Positions 1-7,264 of a stretch of DNA of 21,253 nt are shown here, in pieces. Where the stretch lies: contig JAEYZJ010000034.1 of assembly GCA_023430705.1 (NCBI GenBank), positions 1 through 21,253 on the forward strand, written 5' to 3'. The translations under genes were made by a program, and so were the position numbers. Origin of the DNA: Pseudomonadota bacterium. Lineage in GTDB: Bacteria > Pseudomonadota > Alphaproteobacteria > Rhizobiales > Devosiaceae. Below the pieces are notes generated by a model. The model searched no databases. It saw only the letters and a program-made list of their open reading frames with translations, and was not told where the DNA came from. Each line of letters begins with the position of its first letter. Position 1 is the stretch's first letter.

Positions 1-376
1 CGCCATCTGCAGCTGCCTCAAGCGTGGCAGCCTCGTCCCCTGGACGTCCCCGCATTTGGAACGCCCCCACGTGCCAGCGGCTTCTCCGGCGCACCGGAGC
101 ATCCCGCGCATGCTTTGAACCTGGGGCAGCCCGACGGCCGCCCCACCCAATCTCCACCGCACCAACCACTCGTCATGATCTCGCTTCGGTGCAGCGGACG
201 AGGGGAGAATACGGGTGGGGGGAAGTGGGGGGACAAGTTTCGGAACTTTTTTTCGCGGACGCTGCCCCACCCCCTCCGAGCTACGCCAGCTCGCTTCGCT
301 CCCAGGCTCCGCTAGCCTCCCCCATCAAGGGGGAGGTGGGGCCGGTGGGTGGCGGTGTGTGATTATCGCGAGCCGG
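1..376. other. Gene-poor flank downstream of murA
   Basis: No convincing gene is visible here. Open frames exist on both strands, but they are low-complexity Pro/Arg/Gly-rich translations typical of GC-rich non-coding DNA. A small perfect hairpin (CTCCGG at 84-89 pairing with CCGGAG at 94-99, loop cgca) lies in the first part. A T-run sits at 247-253 and is followed by the inverted-repeat element described separately. Confidence 0.6.
264..342. repeat. GC-rich intergenic inverted-repeat element
   Basis: Outer arms GCCCCACC (264-271) and GGTGGGGC (335-342) are perfect complements. Inside them CCTCCCCC (316-323) and GGGGGAGG (329-336) form an 8-bp stem around the loop ATCAA; the two pairings share bases 335-336, so they may alternate. 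No U-run follows on the minus strand, so it is not a classical intrinsic terminator for murA, although it could still stop or stabilise the murA transcript. Repeats of this look are common between genes in Hyphomicrobiales (from memory, not checked). No second copy was seen in this window. Confidence 0.5.
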
Positions 377-1663
377 TTAGCCCGTAACCCGCTCGATCTC
401 CGCGCCCACGGCGCTCAGCTTGTCCTCGAGCCGCTCGAAGCCGCGGTCGAGGTGGTAGATGCGGTTGACCACCGTCTCGCCCTTCGCCGCAAGGCCCGCG
501 ATGACCAGCGACACCGAAGCCCGAAGGTCCGTCGCCATCACCTGCGCGCCCTTGAGCTGAGGCACCCCGGTGACCGTCGCGGTCTGGCCGTCGACCTTGA
601 TGTCGGCGCCGAAGCGGGCGAGCTCGGCCACGTGCATGTAGCGGTTCTCGAAGATCGTTTCGCGGATCTGCGAGGTGCCGTTGGCCATGGTCATCAGCGC
701 CATGAACTGCGCCTGGAGGTCCGTCGGGAAGCCGGGGAAGGGCTGGGTCTCGACATCCACCGCCTGGATGCCGTTGCCGTTGCGAAAGACGCGGATGCCG
801 TCCGCTTCCTGCGAGATGCTGACGCCGGCGCTGGCCAGCGTGTCGAGCGCGGCCTGCAGGTGCCGGGCCTGCGCGTTCTTGAGCAGCACGTTGCCGCCCG
901 TCATCGCCGCCGCCATCGCGTAGGTGCCCGTCTCGATGCGGTCGGCCACCACGCTGTGCGTCGTGCCGTGCAGCTCGTCGACGCCCTCGATGGTGAGAGT
1001 GCGCGTGCCGATGCCCGAGATCCTTGCGCCCATCTTGACGAGGCATTCGGCGACGTCGGTGATCTCGGGCTCCATCGCCGCGTTCTCGATCACCGTCGTG
1101 CCCCTGGCCAGCGTTGCCGCCATCATCAGCACATGCGTTGCGCCCACCGTCACCTTGGGGAACACCACGTGCCCGCCGCGCAGCCCGCCCCGCGGCGCCC
1201 GCGCCACCACATAGCCCTCGTCGATGTCGATCTCGGCGCCCAGTTGCGTCAGCCCGTAGAGGAACAGGTCCACCGGCCGCGTGCCGATGGCGCAGCCGCC
1301 CGGCAGCGACACCCGCGCCTCATGCGCCCGCGCCAGCAGCGGCCCGATCACCCAGAAGCTCGCCCGCATGGTCGAGACCAGCTCGTAGGGCGCCGTGGTG
1401 TCGACGATCTCGGCGGCCTCCAGCGTCATCCGCTGGCCCTCGAGCGTGGCCGCGCGCCGGCCATGCACGGCGATGTCGACGCCGTGATTCTCGAGGATCT
1501 TCTCGAGCTGGTTGACGTCCGCGAGGCGCGGCACGTTCTCCAGCACCAGCGGCTCCCGGGTGAGGAGCGAGGCGATCATCAGCGGCAGGGCCGCGTTCTT
1601 TGCGCCCGAGATCGGAATCTCGCCCACGAGTTCGTTGCCGCCGACCAGCCTGATGCGATCCAT
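377..1663 (-). CDS. murA: UDP-N-acetylglucosamine 1-carboxyvinyltransferase
   Basis: MurA transfers the enolpyruvyl group of phosphoenolpyruvate to UDP-GlcNAc, the first committed cytoplasmic step of peptidoglycan synthesis and the target of fosfomycin. The 428-residue length is normal for the family. The N-terminal SGAKNAALP holds the conserved Lys22-Asn23 pair. The active-site loop LPGGCAIGTRP carries the catalytic cysteine at residue 124, so the fosfomycin-sensitive Cys form is present rather than the Asp variant. The second half of the two-fold inverted alpha/beta barrel is intact (FPTDLQAQFMAL, then an ENRYMHV-type segment). The ATG start gives the usual MDRIRLVGG opening. The gene follows a small basic protein gene on the same strand after a 33-bp gap, so the two are probably co-transcribed. 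Confidence 0.97.
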   Translation of the reverse strand: MDRIRLVGGNELVGEIPISGAKNAALPLMIASLLTREPLVLENVPRLADVNQLEKILENHGVDIAVHGRRAATLEGQRMTLEAAEIVDTTAPYELVSTMRASFWVIGPLLARAHEARVSLPGGCAIGTRPVDLFLYGLTQLGAEIDIDEGYVVARAPRGGLRGGHVVFPKVTVGATHVLMMAATLARGTTVIENAAMEPEITDVAECLVKMGARISGIGTRTLTIEGVDELHGTTHSVVADRIETGTYAMAAAMTGGNVLLKNAQARHLQAALDTLASAGVSISQEADGIRVFRNGNGIQAVDVETQPFPGFPTDLQAQFMALMTMANGTSQIRETIFENRYMHVAELARFGADIKVDGQTATVTGVPQLKGAQVMATDLRASVSLVIAGLAAKGETVVNRIYHLDRGFERLEDKLSAVGAEIERVTG

Positions 1664-1696
1664 GTTCTTCCCGACCCGGGGCCCGACGGCCCACGC

Positions 1697-1885
1697 CTAG
1701 CTTTCTGAAGGACGACCCGGCCCTGGGGCGGCCTCGCCGCCGCCGTCGTCCGGCCCGTCCGTATCCGTTCGTGGGTTGTCGCCCGTCGCCGGTGCGCCCG
1801 CTGCCCTGGCCCGCGCCTGTTGCTTGCGCCGCTTGAGGTTCTCGCGGAGCTTTGCGGCCAATCTTTGCTCGCGCGTTTGCTGCAC
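1697..1885 (-). CDS. Small conserved-type protein upstream of murA
   Basis: This is a predicted 62-residue protein. I chose the GTG at 1883-1885 because GGAG lies eight bases upstream and the longer frame continues into the region before the tRNA with unconvincing sequence. Residues 1-30 are strongly basic and predicted helical (REQRLAAKLRENLKRRKQQ). The tail is Gly/Pro/Asp-rich and probably disordered. Small proteins with an RLAAKLRENLxRRK core are, from memory, often found next to murA in alphaproteobacteria; their function is unknown. The basic helix could bind nucleic acid or ribosomes, but that is inference. It probably forms a transcription unit with murA. Confidence 0.7.
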   Translation of the reverse strand: MQQTREQRLAAKLRENLKRRKQQARARAAGAPATGDNPRTDTDGPDDGGGEAAPGPGRPSES

Positions 1886-2066
1886 GACGGAGACTCCACT
1901 GCTCGCCGGCCGGCCCTGGGAGCCCGCGCGGCACCAGCGGACTACTAGCAGACGCGCGGCGATTTGCCTGTATCCGGTTTGCAGCTTTTTGCCCTTGCGT
2001 GGGGCCCAACCCTGTGGCAGTAACCGCGCCACGCCGCCGGGCCCCGCGCCCGCCGCAAAAGCGCAA

Positions 2067-2141
<75 letters not shown>

Positions 2142-2199
2142 TTTTTCCTGATTGAAATCAAGAGATTGGCTGCTATCAAGGGCTTGGAAGCCATCCGGT

Positions 2200-2220
2200 G
2201 GTACACACGGATGGTACACA
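2200..2220 (+). promoter_or_regulatory. Putative integrase arm-type repeats
   Basis: GGTACACA occurs at 2200-2207 and again at 2213-2220 in the same orientation, between attL and the integrase start. A third copy lies at 8230-8237, 62 bp inside attR. Short direct repeats placed inboard of both attachment cores are what the N-terminal domain of tyrosine integrases binds as arm sites. This role is inferred from position only. Confidence 0.45.
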
Positions 2221-2232
2221 GTGCCTTTGTTA

Positions 2233-3766
2233 ATGCCCCGCCCGATACGCCTTAGCCCCAACGGAAACTGGTATCTCAAAGTCCGCAGTCCCGCCGATTT
2301 GCGTCGGCTCGGTGCGCCCGAGTTCACAAAGCGGTCGCTCGGCACCAAGGACGAAGAAGAAGCCATCACTCTGCACGCGGAAATGCTGGTGAGCATCCGC
2401 CGTGGGTGGGAAGCCCAACGCAAGGGACCGCAGCCAATCCCGCATCAGCAATTGGTGGCCCTCGCTGGCGTCATCTACCGGGAGTTCATGGAGACGGCGG
2501 CAGACGAGCCGGGAAGCCCTGTGCTGTGGGACCACCTTATAGCGGTCGGGGAGAGCGTCATGGTCGATCCTGCCGCAGCGGAGCGGTGGTACGGCGCTTC
2601 GATCGACAAGGCGCTGGCTGGAGAGGGGCTGCTGCCTGACGCAAACAGTCGTGCGCGGTTGCTGGATGAGACCCATCGAGCGGTTATGCTGGCGGCCCAG
2701 CAGAGGAAGCGGCAAGCCGAAGGCGACTATGGCCCCGATCCAAACCAAAGTCGTTTTCCTACGCTGGAACGGGAGAAGCCCAAGCCCGTCACCATCACCA
2801 GCTTGATGGACCTTTGGGAGCGCGAGCATCTGGCAGACGGCAAGGCCCCGGCAACGCCGCGTGACCACCGCCAGAAGGTCAACCATTTCATCGCGTACCT
2901 CAAGCACGACGACGCTGGGAGAGTAACCCCTAAGGACATTTCGGACTGGTGACAAACTCAGACACGAGGTAGGCTTGAGCGCCAAGACCGTTGCGGACAA
3001 GTACCTGTCGGCGGTGAAGGCGGTGTTTAGCAGGGGGATGGAGAAGCACGTCATCACCTACAACCCCGCCGAGAAGGTCAGCCGCAAGGTGCCCAAGAAG
3101 GTGCGGGAACGTGGTCCGGGGTTCACCGACGACGAAGCCGATAAAATCCTTCGCATGGCGCTGGTGGCTGATCGGTCGAACGGGAAGGAACCCGAGTTGA
3201 CCAAGCTGGCCTTCAAATGGGTGCCTTGGCTGTGCGCCTACACGGGTGCCCGAGGGGGCGAGATTGCGCAGCTGCGGGGCGAGGACTTCTATGAAGAGTA
3301 CGGCATTCAAACCGTGCGCATCACGCCCGAAGCGGGAACGGTCAAGACGGGCCAATATCGCCTCGTGCCCCTCCACCCTCACCTGATTGAGCTTGGCGTC
3401 CTCGATATGGTGAAGAAGCGTGGCGCTGGTCCGTTGTTCTACACCCCGAACGACGATCCCCGCGAAGCTGGCTCCACTCAATGGGGCAACGTGCTGGGGA
3501 AGGTCGGCGGATGGGTGCGCAATAGGGTGGGCGTCACGGACGAGCGCATCCAGCCGAACCATGCTTGGCGGCACCGCTTCGCGACCGTGGCCGATGACGT
3601 GGGAGTTGATCCCCGGTACATCACGGCCATACAGGGCCATGCGGATGGTCGGGCCAGTTCGGGCTACGGCGAGCGCACCATGAAAGCGTTGGGTCGCGAA
3701 ATCCGAAAGCTTCCCCGTTACCTCGACCCTACAGGGGAGGGCTCCCGCCCGTCCCCGTCGATCTAG
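2233..3766 (+). pseudogene. Tyrosine-family integrase, frameshifted
   Basis: Two adjacent frames make one phage/island-type tyrosine recombinase of about 510 residues. The first runs from ATG 2233 to TGA 2950-2952 and carries the N-terminal DNA-binding part (NWYLKVRSPADLRRLG) and the start of the core-binding SAM-like domain. The second continues from about 2951 in the +1 frame (DKLRHEVGLSAKTVADKYL) and carries the catalytic domain: TGARGGEIAQLR (catalytic Arg), HAWRHRF (His-x-x-Arg), IQGHA and the probable nucleophile Tyr in SGYGERTMK. Protein homology runs straight across the junction, so one extra base or two missing bases at TGGTGAC broke the gene. The start is uncertain: an upstream in-frame TTG at 2152 exists and no strong ribosome site precedes 2233. 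Neighbouring tRNA and att repeats identify it as the island's own integrase. Confidence 0.85.
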
Positions 3767-4176
3767 GTCCCACCCACGGGAGCCTACAGGGCCACATCGG
3801 AGATACCCTAAGGTACGCTTACATAACACCTATAGTAACCCGGGGTAGGTCCCATAGGACGGGGTTATCCCGGATGGTGGAATTGCCACAGGAGCCTCAG
3901 GAGCGGCAAGAGACCTCGGGTGTACTGCGAGACGAGATCGACAACGGTCCCCACGAGGCTCCTACGGGGCCGGAAAGGGGTTCCCCGCTAGGCAGACGGA
4001 GTGCAGCAAACAGATACCCGCACACTGGCGCTATGGGTGGGGGTTGCGCCGTCACGCAGGCTTCGAGCGCCTTCAAGAGGGGGTTTTGTGCCCCCTCTCC
4101 AACGGACCCAGCAAGGGTCTCTACGGTGCCCCTGCGCAGCTGCAAACAGATAGTCTCACCCAGTGGGGCCTCCACC
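3767..4176. other. Convergent intergenic region with stem-loops
   Basis: No supported gene lies between the integrase 3' end and the minus-strand recombinase operon. Open frames on both strands lack recognisable domains. Structures seen are a nested hairpin at 3836-3867 (TAACCC/GGGTTA outside, GTCC/GGAC inside), a long-range 9-bp inverted repeat AGGAGCCTC (3890-3898) / GAGGCTCCT (3955-3963), and the strong hairpin at 4076-4098. The region could hold a terminator pair or an unrecognised RNA. Confidence 0.5.
4076..4098. terminator. Candidate terminator hairpin between convergent genes
   Basis: AGAGGGGG (4076-4083) and CCCCCTCT (4091-4098) form a perfect 8-bp stem with loop TTTTGTG. It lies between the convergent integrase and serine-recombinase transcription units. 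Neither strand has a U-run straight after the stem, so intrinsic termination is uncertain. Confidence 0.4.
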
Positions 4177-4269
4177 CTACCAAAGCGCCCGGATCACATT
4201 GGCGACACCGACCACGAACATTCCGATGATCGTCGCCCACGCCACCACGCCCATGATGGTTTCCAACAT
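4177..4269 (-). CDS. 30-residue predicted membrane peptide
   Basis: This short frame starts at an ATG that overlaps the recombinase stop codon (TAATG) and runs 30 codons to TAG. After the start MLETIMG the sequence is almost entirely hydrophobic (VVAWATIIGMFVVGVANVI) and ends with Arg-Ala-Leu-Trp. This is one predicted transmembrane helix of about 20 residues with a short basic C-terminus. The one-base stop/start overlap is a classic translational-coupling arrangement and argues for real expression. It resembles small single-helix membrane proteins in general; no family is recognised. Possible roles include membrane anchoring of a partner, a toxin-like peptide or a conserved island accessory. 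A chance hydrophobic frame is not excluded. Confidence 0.5.
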   Translation of the reverse strand: MLETIMGVVAWATIIGMFVVGVANVIRALW

Positions 4270-4880
4270 TACGCTGCCTCCCCAGCCGCAGCCTTCATGG
4301 CCTTGTCGATCCGTTGGACGGCGGAGACGCCGATCCCCAACGTAGAGGCTACCTTGCCGATGCCCATGCCGGAGGCCCGCAGTGCCTTCACCTTGGCCTC
4401 AGTGTGGGACGGAAGGGACGGACGCCCGAGGCGCTTGCCGTTGGCCTTGGCGCGGCTGAGGCCGGTGTTCACCCGTTCCCGGATCATGGCCCGCTCGAAC
4501 TCAGCGAACACGGCCAGCATGCCGAACAATGCCCGCCCTGATGGAGTGGTGGTGTCGAGGGCTTGCTGGTGCAGGTAGAGGTCCGCCCCGTGACCACGTA
4601 GCTCCTCGAGGAAGGCCACCAAGTCCTGCATGGAGCGCCCCAGCCGGTCCACTGACCATGCCGCCACCATGTCGACCTCGCGGCGCACCACGGCCTTGAG
4701 CAGGGCGTCATAGGCAGGGCGCTGGTCGCGTCCCTTGGCACCCGAGATACCCGCGTCCTCGAACACCTGCACCACCTCCCAGCCTGCCCGCTCGGCCACC
4801 TGCCGCAACTCCCGCGACTGGTTCTCCGTGGTCTGCTCCTTGGTGGAGACGCGGAGGTAGATGCCTACTCGCTTGCCCAT
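4269..4880 (-). CDS. Serine recombinase (resolvase/invertase family)
   Basis: This 203-residue small serine recombinase catalyses site-specific DNA inversion or resolution through a phosphoserine intermediate. The N-terminal catalytic domain starts GIYLRVST, with nucleophile Ser12 next to Arg10. WSVDRLGRS (residues 75-83) holds the conserved arginines, and TPSGRALFGMLAVFAEFER (112-130) is the family's signature before the long dimer helix. The C-terminal HTH is MGIGKVASTLGIGVSAVQRI (172-191). Length matches the Hin/Gin/Tn3-resolvase class and all key residues are intact, so it should be active. GGGGAG lies just upstream of the ATG. Transcription runs toward the broken integrase. A 28-bp imperfect palindrome and a TTGACA element lie upstream. 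It overlaps the membrane-peptide gene at its stop codon. Confidence 0.93.
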   Translation of the reverse strand: MGKRVGIYLRVSTKEQTTENQSRELRQVAERAGWEVVQVFEDAGISGAKGRDQRPAYDALLKAVVRREVDMVAAWSVDRLGRSMQDLVAFLEELRGHGADLYLHQQALDTTTPSGRALFGMLAVFAEFERAMIRERVNTGLSRAKANGKRLGRPSLPSHTEAKVKALRASGMGIGKVASTLGIGVSAVQRIDKAMKAAAGEAA

Positions 4881-4907
4881 GTCGAATGCTCCCCGATCAC
4901 TACCTCA

Positions 4908-4947
4908 ATTATCATACCGATAACACATAATTACGGTATGGTGTCAA
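4908..4947 (-). promoter_or_regulatory. Possible recombinase promoter elements
   Basis: On the minus strand an exact TTGACA (complement of 4942-4947) is followed by AT-rich DNA including TATGATAAT (complement of 4908-4916). The 25-base gap between TTGACA and TATGAT is too long for one standard sigma-70 promoter, so they may not act together. The palindrome 4913-4940 lies between and over them, so binding there would block transcription. Confidence 0.35.
4913..4940. promoter_or_regulatory. 28-bp imperfect palindrome, possible recombinase site
   Basis: CATACCG (4913-4919) and CGGTATG (4934-4940) are perfect inverted arms separated by 14 bases, total 28 bp. That is the size of a Tn3-type res crossover site, and it lies 33 bp upstream of the serine recombinase start. 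A further CGGTAT half-site occurs at 5007-5012 inside GGTATACC. It could instead be an operator controlling the divergent genes; the central dinucleotide (CA) is not the TA usual in Tn3-type res sites. Confidence 0.4.
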
Positions 4948-5245
4948 GTAACCTCGCAGAAGCCCGGAAACCGGGGACCGAGCATAACCATTTTCGATGA
5001 GGATTTCGGTATACCTCTTGAGGCAGTGATGGGACCGGCGGGCTGTTACTTGACGAAGTCAGTCCCCCGGGGCACCGCGCCTCCCTGACCATGTGCCGCC
5101 GAAGGGCATGGGGGGAACATGCGAAGCCGCCACTGTCGAGTTCGACCGCTGAGATTTTTTGCCGATTTTTAGGCGGATCTTAGCCCTGCCGGGGCGCTTC
5201 CGCTCCCCTCAGTGGTTCGGTAGAGTGCCGCCACAGGGGGACGCG

Positions 5246-7264
5246 ATGGCAGACAAGCACTACCAAGTGGTGGTCGAGAAAGACCACATCAACAAGCTCG
5301 CCAGCGCGAAGCCCATCCCCGCTGTTGCGGAGTTGGTGTGGAACGGCCTCGATGCGGACGCCTCCCGCGTAGACGTGACGCTTGAACGCGGCGCGTTGGG
5401 GCTTGAGGCAGTGGTCGTCACCGACAACGGGCACGGCATCGCCTACGAGGAGGCCGAGGGGCTGTTCGGTAGGCTGGGCGGCTCATGGAAGGCGAACGGC
5501 AATCGCTCGCGAAAGCGCGGGCGCATCCTTCACGGGAAGGAAGGTAAGGGGCGCTTCAAGGCGCTGGCTCTTGGTCGCGTTGCCGACTGGACCAGCGTCT
5601 ACCGAGCGGAAGATGGCCGCGTCCTTCGGTTCACCATTACCATTATCCGCGACAACCTGACGGACGTGCGGGTGACGGAACCCGAGGAGGTAGGAAAGGG
5701 TGTCTCCACTGGCGTGGAGGTGCGGATCGCCGAGCTAGATAGGTCCTTCCGCTCGCTGGAAGCTGACCAAGCCGTCCAGCCATTCTCCGAACTCTTTGCC
5801 CTCTACCTCACCGACTACAAGGACGTAGCGGTCTTCGTGGACAACGCGAAGCTGGACCCAGAAAGCCTGATCGAGAACCGGGCGGAGTTCGCACTGACGG
5901 AGGTGACGCACGAAGGGCGGACCTATGGCGTCAAGCTGCATCTGATCGAGTGGAAGTCGTCGTCGGAGCGGTGGGTGTTCCTGTGTGGCGACGAGGGTTT
6001 CCCCTTCCAACGCCTGACACCGACCTTCCACACGCCGGGGCATCAGTTTTCCGCCTACCTGCGGTCCGGTCTTCTCGATGAGCTTCAAAGCACCGGCCAG
6101 ATCGACCTGGCGGACTTCACACCCGCCCTAAAGTTCGCCTACGACGAAGCTGCGGACCTCACCAAGGGCTACTTCAAGAACCTCGACGCGGAGCAGTCTC
6201 GCTCGGAAATCGAGAGGTGGAAGGAGCAGAACGTCTATCCGTACCGGGAACCGGCCGAGAGCGTCGTCGAGATCGCCGAGCGGCAGGTGTTCGATATTCT
6301 CGCTCTCAACCTGAATAAGCAGCTTCCGACGTTCTCGGATCAGGACAGCCGCACCAAGGCGTTTCAATTGAGGATGCTGCGCCACGCCGTCGAGCGGGGA
6401 CCGGAGGAGCTTCAACACATCTTCACGGAGGTCTTGCAGCTACCCGTGAAGAAGCAGCAGGAGTTGTCGCAGCTACTCCGCGATGCGGACCTTGGCAACA
6501 TCATCACGGCCTCGCGGTTAGTTGCCGATCGGATGAAGTTCCTCACGGGCCTTGAGGCGTTGATCTTCGACCCGGAAACCAAGCCTCACGTGAAAGAGCG
6601 CAGCCAGCTTCACCGCATCCTGGCTGAGGGAAACACTTGGGTGTTCGGGGAGGAGTTCAACCTTACCGTTGACGATCAGTCGCTAACCGAAGTTCTCCGT
6701 AAGCACCAGCAACTGATCGGGGAAGAGGTCGTGATCGACACCCCGGTGAAGCGCATCGACGGCAAAGTCGGGATTGTTGACCTGATGCTGTCACGCTCAG
6801 TACCCACCAATCGGTCCGATGAACGGGAGCATCTGGTAGTCGAACTCAAGCGACCGTCGAAGAAGATCGGCGGGCAGGAAATCATGCAGGCCAAAAACTA
6901 CGCCTACACGGTGGCAAAGGACGAACGGTTCCGCCACATCAAGACCCGCTGGACGTTCTGGGTTGTCTCTAACGACCTCGACGAGTTCGCCCAAACGGAG
7001 GCACGCCAGAAGGACAAGCCGCGTGGGCAGGTGGCGCAGACCGACGACGGCCTCGTTGAGGTGTGGGTCAAGTCGTGGGCCGAACTGTTCGCGGAAAGCA
7101 AGGGCCGGATGAGGTTCGTACAGGACCGATTGCAGGCCAGCGTGGACCGTGAGGATGCGTTGGCCTACCTCCGTACCACTTACGCCAAGTACCTCAACCC
7201 CGAGCTTGAGGAGGTCGAGCAGGGCACCGAGCAACACGCCGAAGTTGAGACCGCCCCGGCATGA
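5246..7264 (+). CDS. GHKL ATPase with PD-(D/E)xK nuclease domain
   Basis: This is a 672-residue cytosolic protein. I chose ATG 5246 over an upstream in-frame start at 5159 because GGGGG lies five bases before it and the family-like sequence starts there. Residues about 15-190 form a GHKL (Hsp90/MutL/MORC-type) ATPase: AELVWNGLDADA gives the Glu29/Asn33 motif, DNGHGI (60-65) the adenine-binding motif, and GKEGKGRFKALALG (97-110) the glycine-rich ATP lid. A transducer-like region and a long helical middle follow. Residues about 450-630 look like a Shedu/DUF4263-type restriction-endonuclease fold: QLHRILAEGNTWVFGEEF, then VDLML (Asp512), VVELKRP (Glu533-x-Lys535) and QEIMQAKNYA (Gln548). The stop overlaps the protease start (ATGA), so translation is coupled. 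Likely role is an ATP-switched, nuclease-bearing defence protein; this is inference from domains and island context. Confidence 0.85.
   Translation: MADKHYQVVVEKDHINKLASAKPIPAVAELVWNGLDADASRVDVTLERGALGLEAVVVTDNGHGIAYEEAEGLFGRLGGSWKANGNRSRKRGRILHGKEGKGRFKALALGRVADWTSVYRAEDGRVLRFTITIIRDNLTDVRVTEPEEVGKGVSTGVEVRIAELDRSFRSLEADQAVQPFSELFALYLTDYKDVAVFVDNAKLDPESLIENRAEFALTEVTHEGRTYGVKLHLIEWKSSSERWVFLCGDEGFPFQRLTPTFHTPGHQFSAYLRSGLLDELQSTGQIDLADFTPALKFAYDEAADLTKGYFKNLDAEQSRSEIERWKEQNVYPYREPAESVVEIAERQVFDILALNLNKQLPTFSDQDSRTKAFQLRMLRHAVERGPEELQHIFTEVLQLPVKKQQELSQLLRDADLGNIITASRLVADRMKFLTGLEALIFDPETKPHVKERSQLHRILAEGNTWVFGEEFNLTVDDQSLTEVLRKHQQLIGEEVVIDTPVKRIDGKVGIVDLMLSRSVPTNRSDEREHLVVELKRPSKKIGGQEIMQAKNYAYTVAKDERFRHIKTRWTFWVVSNDLDEFAQTEARQKDKPRGQVAQTDDGLVEVWVKSWAELFAESKGRMRFVQDRLQASVDREDALAYLRTTYAKYLNPELEEVEQGTEQHAEVETAPA

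Larger units (their letters stand above)
4881..5245. other. Divergent regulatory region of the island
   Basis: This 365-base gap separates the minus-strand recombinase from the plus-strand ATPase-protease operon and must carry promoters for both. Visible elements are the 28-bp imperfect palindrome (4913-4940), a minus-strand TTGACA (4942-4947), a hairpin CCCGG-aaa-CCGGG (4963-4975), the 8-bp palindrome GGTATACC (5008-5015), and the 10-bp inverted pair GTCAAGTAAC (4943-4952) / GTTACTTGAC (5045-5054). A T-rich patch lies at 5155-5170. No clear promoter for the ATPase gene could be assigned. Confidence 0.55.

Noticed and set aside
215..1708. 497-codon plus-strand open frame opposite murA
   Set aside because: It is antisense to a certain murA gene, very Arg/His/Asp-rich with no domain, and is a GC-rich shadow.
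2932..2960. RF2-like programmed +1 frameshift in the integrase
   Set aside because: The UGAC context is right, but the AAGGA is too far away and tRNA-Trp cannot re-pair on GGU. A mutation or sequencing error is simpler.
3897..4175. 92-codon minus-strand frame in the convergent gap
   Set aside because: No ribosome site or recognisable domain, and it is full of Ser/Pro/Gly. It could be a conserved non-coding patch, but there is not enough to call a gene.
3874..4578. 234-codon plus-strand frame after the integrase
   Set aside because: Its second half is antisense to the serine recombinase and the membrane peptide, and no domain is visible in the first half.
5159..5245. Upstream in-frame start of the GHKL protein
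   Set aside because: The extra 29 residues are unlike the family, and the good GGGGG site lies before ATG 5246.
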